Shown: positions 37,869 to 51,726, counted from the stretch's first letter. The stretch: 64,000 nucleotides of DNA from Pycnopodia helianthoides (GCA_032158295.1 CM063255.1:310001-374000), one strand, 5' to 3'. Made by a program: numbers and translations. The notes: generated from the letters alone by a model not told the origin.

Positions 37869-38859
37869 ATGGAACAAATTAATCACAACTTTCAATATGT
37901 ACAAATGGCTGAGGGTTGCATTGGTCTCATCGGGAATCTCCTAGTGTGTTTGACAATTGCAAAAACTAAATCAATGCATAATGTAACGAGCTTCGTGCTT
38001 CTTAACCTGGCTTTGGTAGACGCCTGCGTTTCACTTATGGCTTTCTTTGATCCAATCCTTGGAAAGGTTTTTGGTTCAAAAATCGGTGTATTTGCATACT
38101 GCACTCCAACTTTCATCTACAACTTCAACTGCTTTTTCATCGTCAAATGCTTCGAGAGGAGTATTTTTTCAAACTCAATACTGAGTCTGACTCTAGCAAC
38201 ATTCGAACGCTACATTGGGATCATTCACCCATTCCAGCATTCGAGTTTCTTGACGAAAGATCATTATTATGCTGTGCTTCGTCTGGGTGTTTCTGATAGT
38301 TTGTGAGTTACCAGTTACAGTAGCCTACATGATCCTGTACCCAGCCGAAAACTGCACGGTGCCAACAAACATCAAGTATCCTGCACTTTCAGTCGCAGGA
38401 ACTGCGAATGCCTCTTTAACATTTGCTATCCCATCCATTGCTTTGGCATTCATGTACATCAAGATCATGATCAATTTGAAGACAGGAGCTCGACATCTTG
38501 AAGAACAAGGAGTCCAGGGGCCACCTCAAGAGCTTTATCGAGCTCACAAGAAAGTCACTCAAGCTCTCGGCATCGTGACAGCAGCCTTCTTTATTCTCAT
38601 TATGCCAGGTCAAATCTTCAGGCTCATTATAGTTAATGCTAACTTGTTTGGCGGTGATTACACTTTATCATCTTTTTTCTCTAAAATCACTTCAACATCG
38701 ATTTCTTCGAGCTCTGCCATAAATCCAATCGTGTACGGTTTCAAATACAAGAACATACGGAGAGCTTGTATTGCCATCATATGCCCATGTAGTACACGCT
38801 GTAACAGGTCCAACCAAGTCTTATTATCCTTTGTTCTACTTGTATGTATTTGTTTTTGA
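37869..38859 (+). pseudogene. Rhodopsin-class GPCR, broken by a 5-bp deletion (psi-3)
   Basis: A full-length receptor layout in two frames. 37869-38306 encodes TM1 to the start of TM4 (IGNLLV, LNLALVDAC, FERYIGIIHPF). Where intact copies read ACAAGAAGAAAG, this copy reads ACGAAAG (about 38252), a net loss of five bases, and the frame runs to a stop. The second frame, 38269-38859, carries TM4-TM7 (TAAFFILIMPGQ, NPIVYGFK). The C-terminus is also altered: about 55 bp of foreign sequence after 38817 replaces the usual tail. All other motifs are well kept, so inactivation appears recent. Reading error in the assembly is the alternative. Confidence 0.85.
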
Positions 38860-39145
38860 CACTGGCCGAATAAACACGACGTTCAAAACACAAATTAGAA
38901 CTAGTCGATTCAGGATGCTGTACCTTGAATGTTTTCAGTCAGAACATTCTAAAGTGTTCTAGAAATTATTGTTGACTATTGGGTTAAGGGTTTGCATCCT
39001 GGTAAGATCAATTGCTATGTACACCACGTTGGTACCCCTCACGAGCTGTGGAACCTAGTGACGTTCGTTAAAATCTCTACAATTATTGCTATCATTGAAA
39101 CTTAATATCCTGTATAATTGATATCATACAATAAACACTGTCGAC

Positions 39146-40107
39146 ATGAGAACTCTGCATAAAGTGAACTTTTTAAAAAGCTGGGTTTATCATTTATTCA
39201 ATCTTATCGGGAATCTCTTAGTGTGTCTGACAATTGCGAAAACTAAATCAATGCATAATGTAACCAACTTCCTTCTTCTTAACCTGGCCGTGGTAGACGC
39301 CTGCGTTGCAGTTATGTCTTTCTTAGATCCAATCCTTGGACATTTCTTCGGTTCCAAAATAGTTTTTTTTCTGGATACTGCACTCCAAGTTTCATCTACA
39401 ACTTCAACTGCCATTTCATTATCAAAGGCCTCGAGAGATGTTTCTTTGCAAGCTCAATACTGAGTCTGGCTTTAGCAACATTCGAACGCTACATTGGCAT
39501 CATTCACCCATTTCAGCATTCCAGTTTCTTGACAAGAAGAAAGATCATTATTATGTTGTGTTTCGTCTGGGTATTACCAATCCCTTTTGAGTTACCGGTC
39601 ACAGTAGCCTACATGATCCTGTACGCAGCCGACAACTGCACGGTGCCAACAAACATCAAGTATCCTGCACTTTTAGTATCAGGAATTGTTAGTATGTCTG
39701 TAACATTTGCAATCCCATCAATTGCATTGGTTTACATGTACATCAAGATCAGGATCAATATGAAGACAGGAGCTCGACATCTTGAAGAACAAGGAATCCA
39801 GGGGCCACCTCAAGAGCTTTATTGAGCCTACAAGAAAGTCACCCAAGCTCTCGGCATCGTGACAGCAGCCTTCTTTATTCTCATCATGCCAGGTCAAATC
39901 TTCAGACTAACTATAGTTTACGGTGACATGTTTGGAGGTGATTACATGTTACCGAGTTTTGTCACTAAAATCTCTTCAATATCGATTTCTTCAAACTCTG
40001 TCATAAATCCAATTGTGTACGGTTTTAAATACACGCAGCTACGGAGGGCCTGTATTGCCATCATATGCCCATGTAGTACACGCTGTAACGGATCCAATCA
40101 AGTTTAA
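39146..40107 (+). pseudogene. Rhodopsin-class GPCR pseudogene (psi-4)
   Basis: Homology begins at TM1 (CTTATCGGGAATCTCTTAGT, about 39205); the usual promoter, N-terminus and first TM1 residues are replaced by unrelated sequence that supplies an ATG at 39146. A +2 change in a T run (about 39361-39369) shifts the frame after TM2. A C-to-T change turns the Arg codon after the ELY of ICL3 into TGA (39823-39825). TM6-TM7 follow intact at 39859-40107 (IMPGQIF, NPIVYGFK). Protein sequence is closest to the intact copy at 62034 (FPIPFEL-like TM4, AADNCTVPTN loop), and its 3' flank matches that copy too. Confidence 0.9.
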
Positions 40108-41580
40108 CAACACATTCAAAACACAATTTAAAAATAGTTGATTCAGGATACTGTACTGTGAATATTTTCAGTGAGAACATTGAAAAATATTTCTTATAAT
40201 AATTTTTGATTATTTGGGGGTTCGAATCCTGGTAGGATTACTGCACTACAGAGTCATTGCCCCCAAATTAGCCTCAATAACCTCAAGGGGATCCAATTCG
40301 TAAAGCTGCTTAGCAGACAAATGCTGCGCAACAAGTTGTATTTAATATCAATGTACTAGTTTTGTACTGTGCCGTGAATGTTTTCAGTCTCAAAATTCTA
40401 AACTCTTCTCAGAAATTTCGTAGATTATTGGGTTAAGGTTCGAATCCTGGTACGATCACTGCCCTGCAGAATCATTGCCTTAAAAGTAGCACTAACTATC
40501 TCGAGGGGAAAAATTGATAAAGCTGCTTAGCAAACAAATGCTGCTTAACATACTGCATTTAATATCAATGTGCTAATTTTGCACTTGTTGAAAGAAACTA
40601 ATAAGATACCAATACCATTGTGATAACATTATTTTTGACTCAATTGACCAATTCAGATATAAATCATCATAATCATTCAATGTACACTCGGTGAACATAT
40701 AAACCCTTCTTAGATGTAGAACCGCAAAGCTGGATGGCGCTACGCGTACGATTCGTACATGGGCATAGTACTCCTGCATGGCAGACCTCCCGCATTGCTG
40801 TAGAAACGTGACGTCACATTGTGGATACCAGCTATTTTGCACTGAATAAAAACAATTTATTAGGTACCATAGTTGATTCAAGTTTATCTGCACTAAATAG
40901 TACTGTATATGTAAATACCATCAAAGTGACAAGAAACACAAACAGGTATTACTTCGCATCTGTAACGTTAGCAGTTTTTACAGTTGTTTGAATTATTGTT
41001 CCATATTTGAAACCACCAACAAAGTGTTTCATCATAACGGACATGTTGATTTATACTGAAATAATGTATTTTTAAAACTTTTTATTCACCCTAAATTTGT
41101 TCTTATCAAAAACGACGGATTCAATCAAAAATGGATTGCTACCGTTGACCAATTTGTTTGTACGTCCGTATTTTGTTCGAAACTGAGGGCAATTAAAAAA
41201 TAAACATTACCAATAATCCCGTAAATTTTAGTCCAACCTTAAAGGTATAGAGAATAACAATAAAGGGATATGGAAAGCCTCAATCTTTTAGCTATTGGTC
41301 CACAAAGAGCCGTGCGGAAAAAATAAAATAAAAACCGCATATTCAAACCCTTCTTAAATGACGTCACTATTCTATTACGCATGCATGTAAAATTACATGA
41401 ACATTGAAACGCAACGCTGGATGGCACTACGCGTACGTATCGTACATTTGCACAGTACTCCAGCATTGGCAGACCTCCAGTATTGCTGACGTCAATCAGA
41501 AGGGTGGTTATCTATATTTCTATTATATTATTGAATACTATGTTGGTGTAATGATTCCACACTTGGTAATACTCCAAATA
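40108..41580. repeat. Receptor 3' flank, duplicated at 63018-64000
   Basis: No gene. Large parts of 40370-41470 are highly similar to 63040-64000, marking a recent segmental duplication that included the receptor. Two blocks contain a tRNA B-box-like GGTTCGAATCCTGG and a GTAAAGCTGCTTAGCAGAC repeat fragment (40260-40340, 40500-40560). Related fragments follow the receptor at 51727. Confidence 0.8.
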
Positions 41581-42260
41581 TGTTAAATAGAATCGTTGAA
41601 ACATTAAATCTGCACTCAATTAAAGCTACCAAGTTGTAGAAATCCGTAAAATGACATATCCGTAGGCAAATTTATTATTTAAAAATGATGAATATGTTAT
41701 CGTTGATACAGTTATTCTGCACTAAGGACCAACTATGTACATCGTTGATACAAGATATTTTGTAACTGTTCGAGCTATCTTGTACTTAGTAAAAAGTATA
41801 TATGTTAAATATCGTTGTTAGTATAAATCTGCAGTAAGTAAAAACTATGTACAACGTTGGTACCAGCCATTTTCCAAACGGTAAAAATGTTATGTTAAAT
41901 ATTATCGTTGATACAAGATTTTATGCACATTATTGATGCAATGCTATTTAGCACTTGGTATGAAATATCATCGATGTTACAAGTTTATCTGCACTAAAAA
42001 CTATATACATCGTTAACACAAACTATTCCGCGCACGAGAAAAAACTTTATGTTAAATATTATCGTCCGAACAAGTTTATCTGCACATCGTTAATGCCATG
42101 CTATGCTGCATTTGATAACAATCTATATTAAATATCATCGCTGATATAAGTTTATATACACTAGGTAAAACTAGGTAGGCCTACGTCGTTGATACCAGCC
42201 ATTATCGTCTGCACTTGTTAAAACTGTAGATTAAAAACATCAAAGCTACAAGTCGTCACT
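41581..42260. repeat. Receptor-linked degenerate satellite, segment 2
   Basis: Repeats of GTTGATACAAG, ATACCAGCCATTTT, TATCTGCACTAA and TATGTTAAATAT(T/C)ATCG at irregular spacing. Same family as 36213-36960, 53220-54760 and 57225-57400. Confidence 0.7.
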
Positions 42261-43945
42261 GACGCCACGAATTTAAATACAGTGTACAAACCACTTTTTG
42301 CTTAGTTTTCAAGTTGTTGGTTACATGTCTAAACATTGTTAAACCGCACCTTTCCGAGATGCTGTTTCAAAATGAAAAAAAGCAGAGACTACCACATACG
42401 CTACGGACAATGTACAGAGCACATGTAAGACGCACAATTGTTTTTACATGGCTGATGAACATGTGTGCGGCCCTCAAATGTAGTTCCAAATCTTGTATCC
42501 AAATTTAGCCCCACCTAAGTGTTAGCCAAAAACTTGTACCTAAATGTAGTAAAAAAGTATTTTTGTTTTTAGAGTGAAAAATGAAATCATACATGTAGCC
42601 GTGTGCAAGCAAGTCATCAGATAAGACCATAGTTTGACCACGAAAAACATTGTTTAGTATATATTAAATGCATCATAGAGAGGTGGGGTTTTGTTTTTGG
42701 ACGAGCAAAGAAAAAATTACAGAACCGGACCACACTCAAAAAGAGCTGTTAAAAGAGCTTAAAAGTTTGTAAGTTTAAAAGCTTCGAGGGAGAAACAAGT
42801 ATTAAAAGACAAGCTTCAAGAATACATGTAAGGCGTCAAGTTTAGTTATTTTTTAGAAGGCTTGGTTTTGGAAACGTGAAGAGAAAGGTGAAGAAGCAGT
42901 GAAGGGAAAAGGAATAGTCCAATACGAAAGTTTCTTTTTTAAAGGGTGAAAGAAACGAGAGTTCAAAGCCTTATACAATCGACGAAGCGTGGCTGCATGA
43001 TGGAAAACAGAACCATTGTATAACGCAAAACCATCAAAAACAGATCCATGTGTGCACTTACAGAAGGGCCCTTGTGGGATCTTTGACGGATGAAACACTA
43101 GACCCAAAAGTTTGTCTCTGTTCAACTTGGACCCCACAGAGGAACTTTTTAGAAAAAAAAAATAGAAAACGTAACAGGAACCCACAAACTCAATCCGTAA
43201 GGTTGTGTGTGTGCTCATATTTGATAGCGTATGGAGACCGGGGCCCAAGTTCATAGAGATGCTTAAGCAGAAATATTGCTGAACAATTTTCTGCTTACAA
43301 AGTCAATGGAAAGATGCTAAGTACAGGGACAAAGGAAAAAACAAAAATATCTCCAAAGGGATGCATATTTCAAGTGTTACATAAGAAGTGTGGATCTGAG
43401 AACAAAAGAGATCCACCGGGGTGTAGGGACTCAAGACATTATGGATTGTGTACCTACACACATTCATAAACTTTTTTAAAATTATTTTTTTGTTTACAGT
43501 TAACAAAGAAATTTCCACATAGTTCATGCAACACTGAGCTTTGTTATACCAGAAACCGGGAACATATTTACAACAAAAGGGTACAATAGGGTTCCCGGTT
43601 GGGTAAAAGTCCCCAGTTGGAAAGAGTGTACAAAATCAGTAGGATCCGGTGCCACAAAGTACAAACAAAAGAGGGTCAATGGGAGGTTCCCGGCTGCAGG
43701 TATAAACACATCTTTGTGTGGGTGGGCTTATAGAAGTAGCACACTTCACGACATTTCTGTTGCATTCTATCATTGCTATTCACAATCAGTTTACTGTTTT
43801 TACAACATTCTGGAGAGACAATGCTGGCACCAGCCTAACACAGATGAATGGCCATATTCTTCTTTCTTTGTTCGTATGATAAGCAGCTTAGTGTGTCAGA
43901 CCATACCAAGTTGGGAGTCTTCAAGCCAATAGCATCATACAATTA
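42261..43945. other. Noncoding sequence with transposon fragments
   Basis: No gene recognised. Contents: a diverged minus-oriented unit of the (CA)n mosaic repeat (43045-43215), a repeat fragment GGGCCCAAGTTCATAGAGATG followed by GCTTAAGCAG (43235-43300), and a minus-oriented relative of the 31788 fragment (43545-43705). The ORF at 42853-43254 (minus) lies across these repeats and is not credible. Confidence 0.5.
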
Positions 43946-44161
43946 AGGTACGCCTGACCAACTCCATTCACCGCAGCATGGACATCATGTGCCCTGCCAG
44001 CTAGCCTTTGTCCTCTCCATGCACCCATGCATCATGACTCATGTTCAACATGGCTGATCTACAATTTCAAACCAAGTACTCAAAGAAGATGTAAGTTTGG
44101 CAGTGCTCCAACACAGTACTATTCCAACTCCACAGCATCCTTCAATATCCCTTTAACTGTA

Positions 44162-44191
44162 TCTGGAGACATTGAAAGTAACCCAGGACCT
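44162..44191 (+). other. 2A-like ribosome-skipping motif in the LINE ORF
   Basis: The codons read SGDIESNPGP, matching the 2A signature D-(V/I)-E-x-N-P-G-P. 2A-like sequences at the start of CR1-like LINE ORFs are known from sea urchins. Here the motif sits 46 codons after the ORF's first ATG (44027), and translation would break between G and P, just before the PHD finger. Activity is untested. Confidence 0.75.
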
Positions 44192-44593
44192 GTTAAGGAT
44201 CCATGTAGCAGTTGTAGTCGCCCTGTAAAGTGCAATCAGAGATCCCTTCTCTGTGAGGCCTGTAACAGGTTTTGGCATCAGAAATGCATTCCTGCAATGA
44301 CCATCATACAGTACACGGAACTCATATCCAGCACTATTGATTGGTTTTGCCCTCAATGCTCCTTCAGCCTGCCTTTTTCATCTTGTTCTGATACCTCTTT
44401 TCAAGAGATCTTCGATATTACTCAAGACCTCAATTCCACTCGGGCATCTGACAAGGCCACTTGCAGAGTACAATCCTTGGGCTCTCCTCCATCATCCTTC
44501 AACATGAATTCCATCTCTGGTTTGCTTCTAAATGCTAGGAGTATTCGCAGTAAGCAACGGCAGTTAGAAGCTTTATGGAACTTCACCCCATGG

Positions 44594-46149
44594 ACATGGT
44601 ATGCATTGTTAAAGTATCCCGAGAATTTATTATGTGAAAGGAGTGAGGCGGGGTCACAAACGCAACAGTTGAGTAAAACAAACGAACAATCGATTTATAC
44701 TGAACTAAGAGTATTGTTATTGATATTCCACGAATCACTCTCAATTATTATTCAATTAATTTTATACATCAAAAGTGGTACCACGTCTCAAAGTTTTCGA
44801 AAATACACAATTACGAATTTACGCTGGTAATAATCAATGAAAATCTCACTAGGTGCACTTATCAATTAACCTCGCACTGCATCGGTGTTCAAACCTCTAT
44901 TAATTATGTTTGCTTTATAAAGTCAAACATTCTCTATGGGCTATCTTGCCGTAAATAGTCATTTTGAAGAAATGTTCATTAGCTGGCCTCCTTAACGTTC
45001 CAACCTGGGCATTCGTCCGCAGACGTCGGGTGTGCGGGCTATAACTAACCCCTTCAAAATTCTCCCACCTGATAGAACGCACGTCTTACGACGGCTATAC
45101 TGGCAGTCGTATATCCTGCGACTTGTCCAGTTCCTCGCTACTTCGCCGTCCCCATCATCGGCACCCACGAAGAAGGAAATCAGGTCCCGTCGGGTCTATT
45201 CCGGGTGTCCGGTGTCCCAATCGTCAATAACTACAAACAATAGTTACCAATCATCAAATACAATCAAATTCACAACTCTGCCCACAATAAAGGAAACGTT
45301 TCTTCCATGAATCGATCACTTTCAAATTCCAACAAATGATCTGTACATACACTTCTTCCAACAACGTACTTAACTATTCAAAATTCTAATGTTGCATTTC
45401 ATGGAGAATCAAACTCCGGTTAACAAAATGCCAACATTGTCTGAACCACAATATTTCCGTTAATAAGTATAAACACACTTGATAAGCAAACTACTGTCTT
45501 CTTGACACACGATAATATGCAGTTACTTATAAGGCAATGAACAGGGCCTAAGTGTTTCTTGTCATGGCGTGACCAAATTTGTCACAAAATATCCACTTCC
45601 TCTCTACTTCTTGCAAATTAAAGTGAACTTTAACCATGCTGTTTTGTATCTCACAGATATTGGTATATTAATTGTCAACTACAATTACCACACTTTTTGC
45701 TATTAAACGTTAATACTCACAGTCAATTATGGGTGTTCCCTCTTTAAAGTAAATCGAGACTTGTCTCGTCAAAGTATAAGGGTGGCTTTCCCGTCTCTTC
45801 TCAGCTTTTACATATTTGCTCAAACGCAAACGAAAACAAAATCAAAATAGCTGAAACTTGACTTGGGTGTAAACTCGCCTGAAAATTCAATGCATCAGCA
45901 CCGGCTAAACAGTCACCCTACTTCCATGTAGCCAACAAAGCATCTCTGTCGGCCTCGCCCCAATTTCACATTCCGCGCTTGCCACGTCGCTGAATCCCAG
46001 CAGCCTTTGCGCGCTTTCAAAGGAAACTTCATGACCCATGACATTATTCAATTTTAGACTAACCTTCGACCTGACCCTCCAGAACCTAGGCCAAATAGAC
46101 TTAACTTAGTACCTCGACTTCTTTATAATGTGACCCATCGATGAACTGA
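44594..46149. mobile_element. Insertion of about 1.55 kb inside the LINE endonuclease
   Basis: The LINE coding sequence stops after TTCACCCCATGG (44593) and resumes at CCATGGCTTCTCAAAAGAC (46150). CCATGG on both sides looks like a target-site duplication of 5-6 bp. The insert has no recognisable coding domain. A solo LTR or a non-autonomous DNA element would fit; it does not show clear TG...CA or inverted ends. If removed, the LINE still carries a one-base shift in the C run. Confidence 0.6.
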
Positions 46150-49104
46150 CCATGGCTTCTCAAAAGACTTCGTAACATGCATTACTGAAACTTGGATGCC
46201 TGGTGATGAAACTGATTTTCTGTCACATTTACCTGGGTACTCTTCTTTTCGCCGTGATCGGAACAGTCGTGGTAGTGGTATTATGGCCATCGTCAAGGAT
46301 ACATTACTCCCAATGGAACTTGATGCTTTACACCCAACGGACATTGAGTTAATGTGGCTAACGTTAACCGTGAAGCAGTCCAAGTGGTATACTCCTTGTA
46401 TATCGTCCCCCAAACTCTGACATTTCGTTTCTTCAAAAACTCCAGGATGCATGTGACAGGGTACAAGCTTATCTCCCACAATATGAAGGACTCCTCCTAC
46501 TTGGGGACTTCAATATTAACTGGCAGGCTGATGTTCCTTCAAAGACTAACCTCAATGATGTCACCAATTCAATTGGTCTTACACAAATAGTCGAAGATGT
46601 AACCCGTCCATCTGGAAACTCTTCCTCTACTGGATCCACTATTGACCTGATTTTCACCAATCAGCCTGAGAAATTTTCAGTGGTTGAATCTTTTCCAAAT
46701 CCTGTCAGCAGTGACCACCATGCAGTTCTCTTTTCATTCAGTGCACTCAGAGCTCCCCCACAACCAGCTGTTGTACGCTCATTTCTACAGTACAGAAAAG
46801 CTGACATGTCACATCTGGATACGTTGTTGCACCTTGCACCATGGACAACATTCATGGATATTAACAATCCTGATGCATCTTGGGAAGGCTTCATGGACAT
46901 TTTTGAAGCAGCCTTCCATGATAGCATTCCGCGGAAACAATGCCGTCGAAATAAAATCTCTCCCTGGATTTCCCCTGAACTGAAAAAAGATAATTCTTCT
47001 CAAACGTAAGCTGTTCATTAAAGCAAAACGCTCTGGCAACAGCTCTGATTGGACTTTCTACAAACGTGTTAGAAACAAAGTGAAAAGTCTAACTAAAACA
47101 TTTTACATGAAGTATATCAAAGGTCTGTTCTCTTCGCCTGATAACAAACGCAGTTTTTGTGTTTCGTTAGAGACCAGAGAAAATCCAAGTGTGCTCCAGC
47201 TTTCCACGATTCAGACAACTTGCTAAACAAACCCCTCGACATTGCAGAAGCGTTCAACACGTTTTTCTCATCGGTTCATTCACCTGCTGTATGTGGTTCA
47301 GAGACTCCTCCACCCTGCTCCCTTCAAATCCCTGAGTTGTCATCAGTCAGTGTTAACCTGAATTGGCTATGAAAATCCCTTAAGAATCTCAATCCCCACA
47401 AGGCACCTGACCAGGACGGTATTTCCCCAACTATTCTCCGAGCTACAGCTTCTTACATCGCTCCACCCCTAATGCTTCTCATGAATTCTTCCCTCTCCAA
47501 TGGTGTTCTCCCAATGGCCTGGAAATTGTCCAACATCGCTTCAGTATTCAAATCGGGCTCTCGCACAGATGTTAAGAATTATCGTCCACTTGCACTTACA
47601 TCAGTCATTTGCAAGGTGAAGAGCTGTCACAGATAACATTAACGACCACATTTCGTTATTTGGATTAGTAGATGATCAACAACATGGCTTTACTGCACGC
47701 CGATCTTGTGTTACCCAATTAACAAATGCAATCCAAGACTGGTCTTCCATAATGGACAAGCCTCGTCCACCACGCATTGATGCTGTATTCTTTGACTTCA
47801 GCAAAGCCTTCGACACTATGCCACATCATCTTCTACTTGAAAAACTTTCGCGCAATTTCAACATTCAAGGACAAACTTGGGCATGGCTGAAATTATTCCT
47901 TATTGGCCGTCAAAATCGCGTGATGTACCGGGGTGCTTTGTCATCTTGGGCCCCTGTCACCTCTGGTGTTCCTCAAGGAAGTGTCCTTTGCCCATTACTT
48001 TTCAACCTCTTTATCAGTGACATCTCCTGTAATGTTTCAACTAACTGCCTCTTATTTGCTGATGATACATTGTTGTAACATCCAATCTTCTCCAACCACG
48101 ATGAAATCACGCTTCAATCTGATACCAACGCCATTGGTCGATGGAGCGAATCTAATGGCATGAAAATCAACATTGTCAAGTCAAAGGTCATGCACATGAC
48201 ACGCTCCAAAAAAACACTTACTCTACCCACAACACACTGCATGGTTGAGAGCTTGCAGTCACATCAACCTCTTGGAGTGATCATCAACAACACCCCACCT
48301 GGACCGACCACGTTGATGCTGTTGTCAAAAAAAAGCAAACAAAACTCTTGGTTTTATATGGCATGTCGCAGGGGGTCATCCACAGAGGCACTCCTATCAC
48401 TTTACCGATCCTTAGTTCTTCCAGTGCTAGAATATGGTCTGCCTGACTGGTCCCCTTAATTGGAAAGAGTGCAAAGGAGAGCTACCAGGATGTGTCTGAA
48501 GCAACAAAAAAGTGTCATGTGATATGATAATAGACTCAAATCACTGAACCTGCTAAGCTTAGATGCCCGGAGAAACAGACTAACTGTTCTATTAACCATG
48601 AAATGTTTATTTGGACAAGTCGAATGCTCTGCAGTTACTTCCCTCACCCATATCAATACCCGTCACTTGGACACTCTGACCTTCAACCATCACTTTGCCA
48701 GAACTCATTGCCTGAAGAATTCTCTAATTCATTCTTTTCCTCGTATCTGGAGTAGCTTGCCAACCGCCGTTAAGAACTCGGTCATTCTTGACTCTTGGAG
48801 GGGTTTTAACAACCAACTGTCCAGTTATTTCAATAATGATGTTTAATGCTAATCCTTTTTATTGTATTGGATTGTATTTGATTTGATATGTTTTGATTTG
48901 ATTTGATGTGTGTTAAGTTTTCCCCACTTAATGGTTATTTATATATCTATTTATTCATTTATCTTTTGTTTGTTTGTTTGATTGATTGATTTATTATTTC
49001 TTTCTTTATTTATTCGTTCGTTCTTTTGTTTAGTATTCATCATTTATTTATTTATTTACTCAATTATTTATTCATTTCTTTACTTATTTACTTAATTCTT
49101 TCTT

Positions 49105-50125
<1,021 letters not shown>

Positions 50126-51300
50126 CAGCTCCTAATCTATCAAACATCTATCTAGTGCTTCAAATTTTCTATTAGTTTTACTCAAAGTACATTTTTATAT
50201 TTGTTTATTTTATAGTATCTAAGTTGTCCTGGCCGTCCCTTCCTCTTCCTTCCTCCACATCCCGTACCTGTCCTGTACCCTTTTGTCTAATCCCGCTCCT
50301 CTAGTTACCCTGCATTTAAGTTACCTTTTTTAAAAAGTCTTATTATCCTTTGTTCTACTTGTATGTATTTGGCATTGTTTAGTGCCTTGAGACGTACATG
50401 GAAGCACCTAACAGTGCAGTTGTTGATGATGTGCTGGACAGTCTGATCAGAGTTAAAGAGTGCAAGCAGTCACACGTAGGACTGATTGTCATCTTTCATT
50501 TGTGTAGGCGATAAACTGTTCTGGCTTGAAGAGTTCAGATCCTGTTTTTTAAAAAGCTGTCCACTGTTGTTGAGGAAGTTTGAAACCTCGGACCTATTCT
50601 GTGAAATCCTTGACAAGGTCTTTGTTGGCAACATAGACATGTGCCAAGACATTTTGCTGTTTCGATTGAGGGTCCAAAATTGACATCAGGGTTTCTATGG
50701 TACCCAGAAGGGTTTGTGAGATTCAAGGCGTTTTATTATCGGCAGAATGTTCAGGTCCTCGTGCATAGACAGGTCTGAGTTGACTTCAAAGTATCCCAGT
50801 TCTTTCAGCATCTTTCTTCACTGTGTATGCCAGTTGGAATGTTGAGAGAGATGAAAAGTACCCGAGACAGCTCAGGATGGTGTTCACTCGTTTGATATGG
50901 CAGCTCTCAGCCCATACTGGTGCACAGTGCTCATTGCATTTGAATTACGCAAGGGCATAGCTTGTAGTGCGTAGAGTGTGGGCACTTGATCCCTAACTAG
51001 TGCCTGCCAACTTGATTGGATGTTTTTTCAGGTGTTCTTAGCATGTGAAACACCGGTCAAGGTGACTTTTTGGAAACTTGCTCGGGTTTGACTGGTTTGC
51101 AAAAAACTTTTTACAAATTTTATATATGTATATATAAATATATATCTATGTATGTATGCATATTTGATGTTGTATTTTAGAACCTACCCAAATGTCACAT
51201 GGGATTCACTTATTCCTGTCTATTCTTGATAATACATGTATCTGTTTACTTGTTACTACGATACAAAAACAATTATGATAGACCATTAATGACATTAATG
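50126..51300. other. Degraded transposon sequence
   Basis: 50200-50410 looks like a LINE 3' tail (GCATTGTTTAGTGCCTTGAG). 50420-51000 has open minus-strand stretches (HMSMLPTKTLSRI, CLGYFSSLS), broken by stops, which resemble remnants of a transposon polyprotein; the family is not recognised. A TATA-rich microsatellite lies at 51118-51160. Confidence 0.45.
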
Positions 51301-51469
51301 TTCTCTAGCAAGGTGCTTACCCCAAGACGTTGCAAATTAGCCGTTGATTCTACTTAGATGTAATTTCACTTCTGTTTGGCTTTCCCATTTTTTATTTAAA
51401 ACTCCCCTGATACCTTCTTTTGATAAACAATTGTCAATATTCCTATTTACGTCAGTTTGGTATTACGTC

Positions 51470-51726
51470 AACTAAAGATGCAACGCGTAGTACCATATAA
51501 AGGTTAGGAATCTTTATAAAAGCCCGACCAGGCTCGCTGCTTTAGACGCAATCTCTTGTGAGTTTTGATGAAAGCAGACGTTACGTATTTCCAAATCTTC
51601 ATCAAAAACCTAAATCTCAACCAGGGATTTCACATTTCTCTACACAGTTTACAAGGAATTAGTTTGTGCACTAGACTCTTGTCTAAAGTTAAAATTTTAC
51701 AACTGGTTTGAAATTCAAGTGTCACT
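51470..51726 (+). promoter_or_regulatory. Receptor promoter C: TATA box, 5'UTR and uORF
   Basis: The conserved block: GCAACGCGTAGTACCATATA, TATA box TATAAAA at 51525-51531, AAGCCCGACCAGGCTCGCTG downstream. An upstream ORF with the MKADVTYF start runs 51568-51711 (48 codons with stop), ending 15 bp before the receptor ATG. It is very similar to promoter A at 37600. Confidence 0.75.

Larger units (their letters stand above)
43950..48880 (+). mobile_element. CR1-like non-LTR retrotransposon (LINE), broken and nested
   Basis: Reads in order: a 2A-like motif (44162-44191); a PHD-type zinc finger (CSSC...CNQRSLLCEAC...WHQKC...WFCPQC, 44195-44375); the start of an apurinic-type endonuclease (LLLNARSIRSK, 44521); a 1.55-kb insertion; the rest of the endonuclease (CITETWMPGD, LLLLGDFNINW, VSSDHHAVLF, 46165-46740); the reverse transcriptase (RPLALTS; AVFFDFSKAFDT at 47785; SGVPQGSVLCPLLFNLF; FADDTLL ending near 48076); and a C-terminal tail to about 48843. 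Multiple frameshifts and stops (near 44590, 46418, 47010, 48076 and 48458) make it inactive. It ends in TTTGATTTGAT-type 3' repeats rather than poly-A, as in CR1 elements. Clade assignment rests on domain order and motifs. Confidence 0.88.

Noticed and set aside
50470..50726. Minus- and plus-strand ORFs near 50.5 kb
   Set aside because: They look like remnants of a degraded transposon; no domain could be named and stops interrupt the longer frame.
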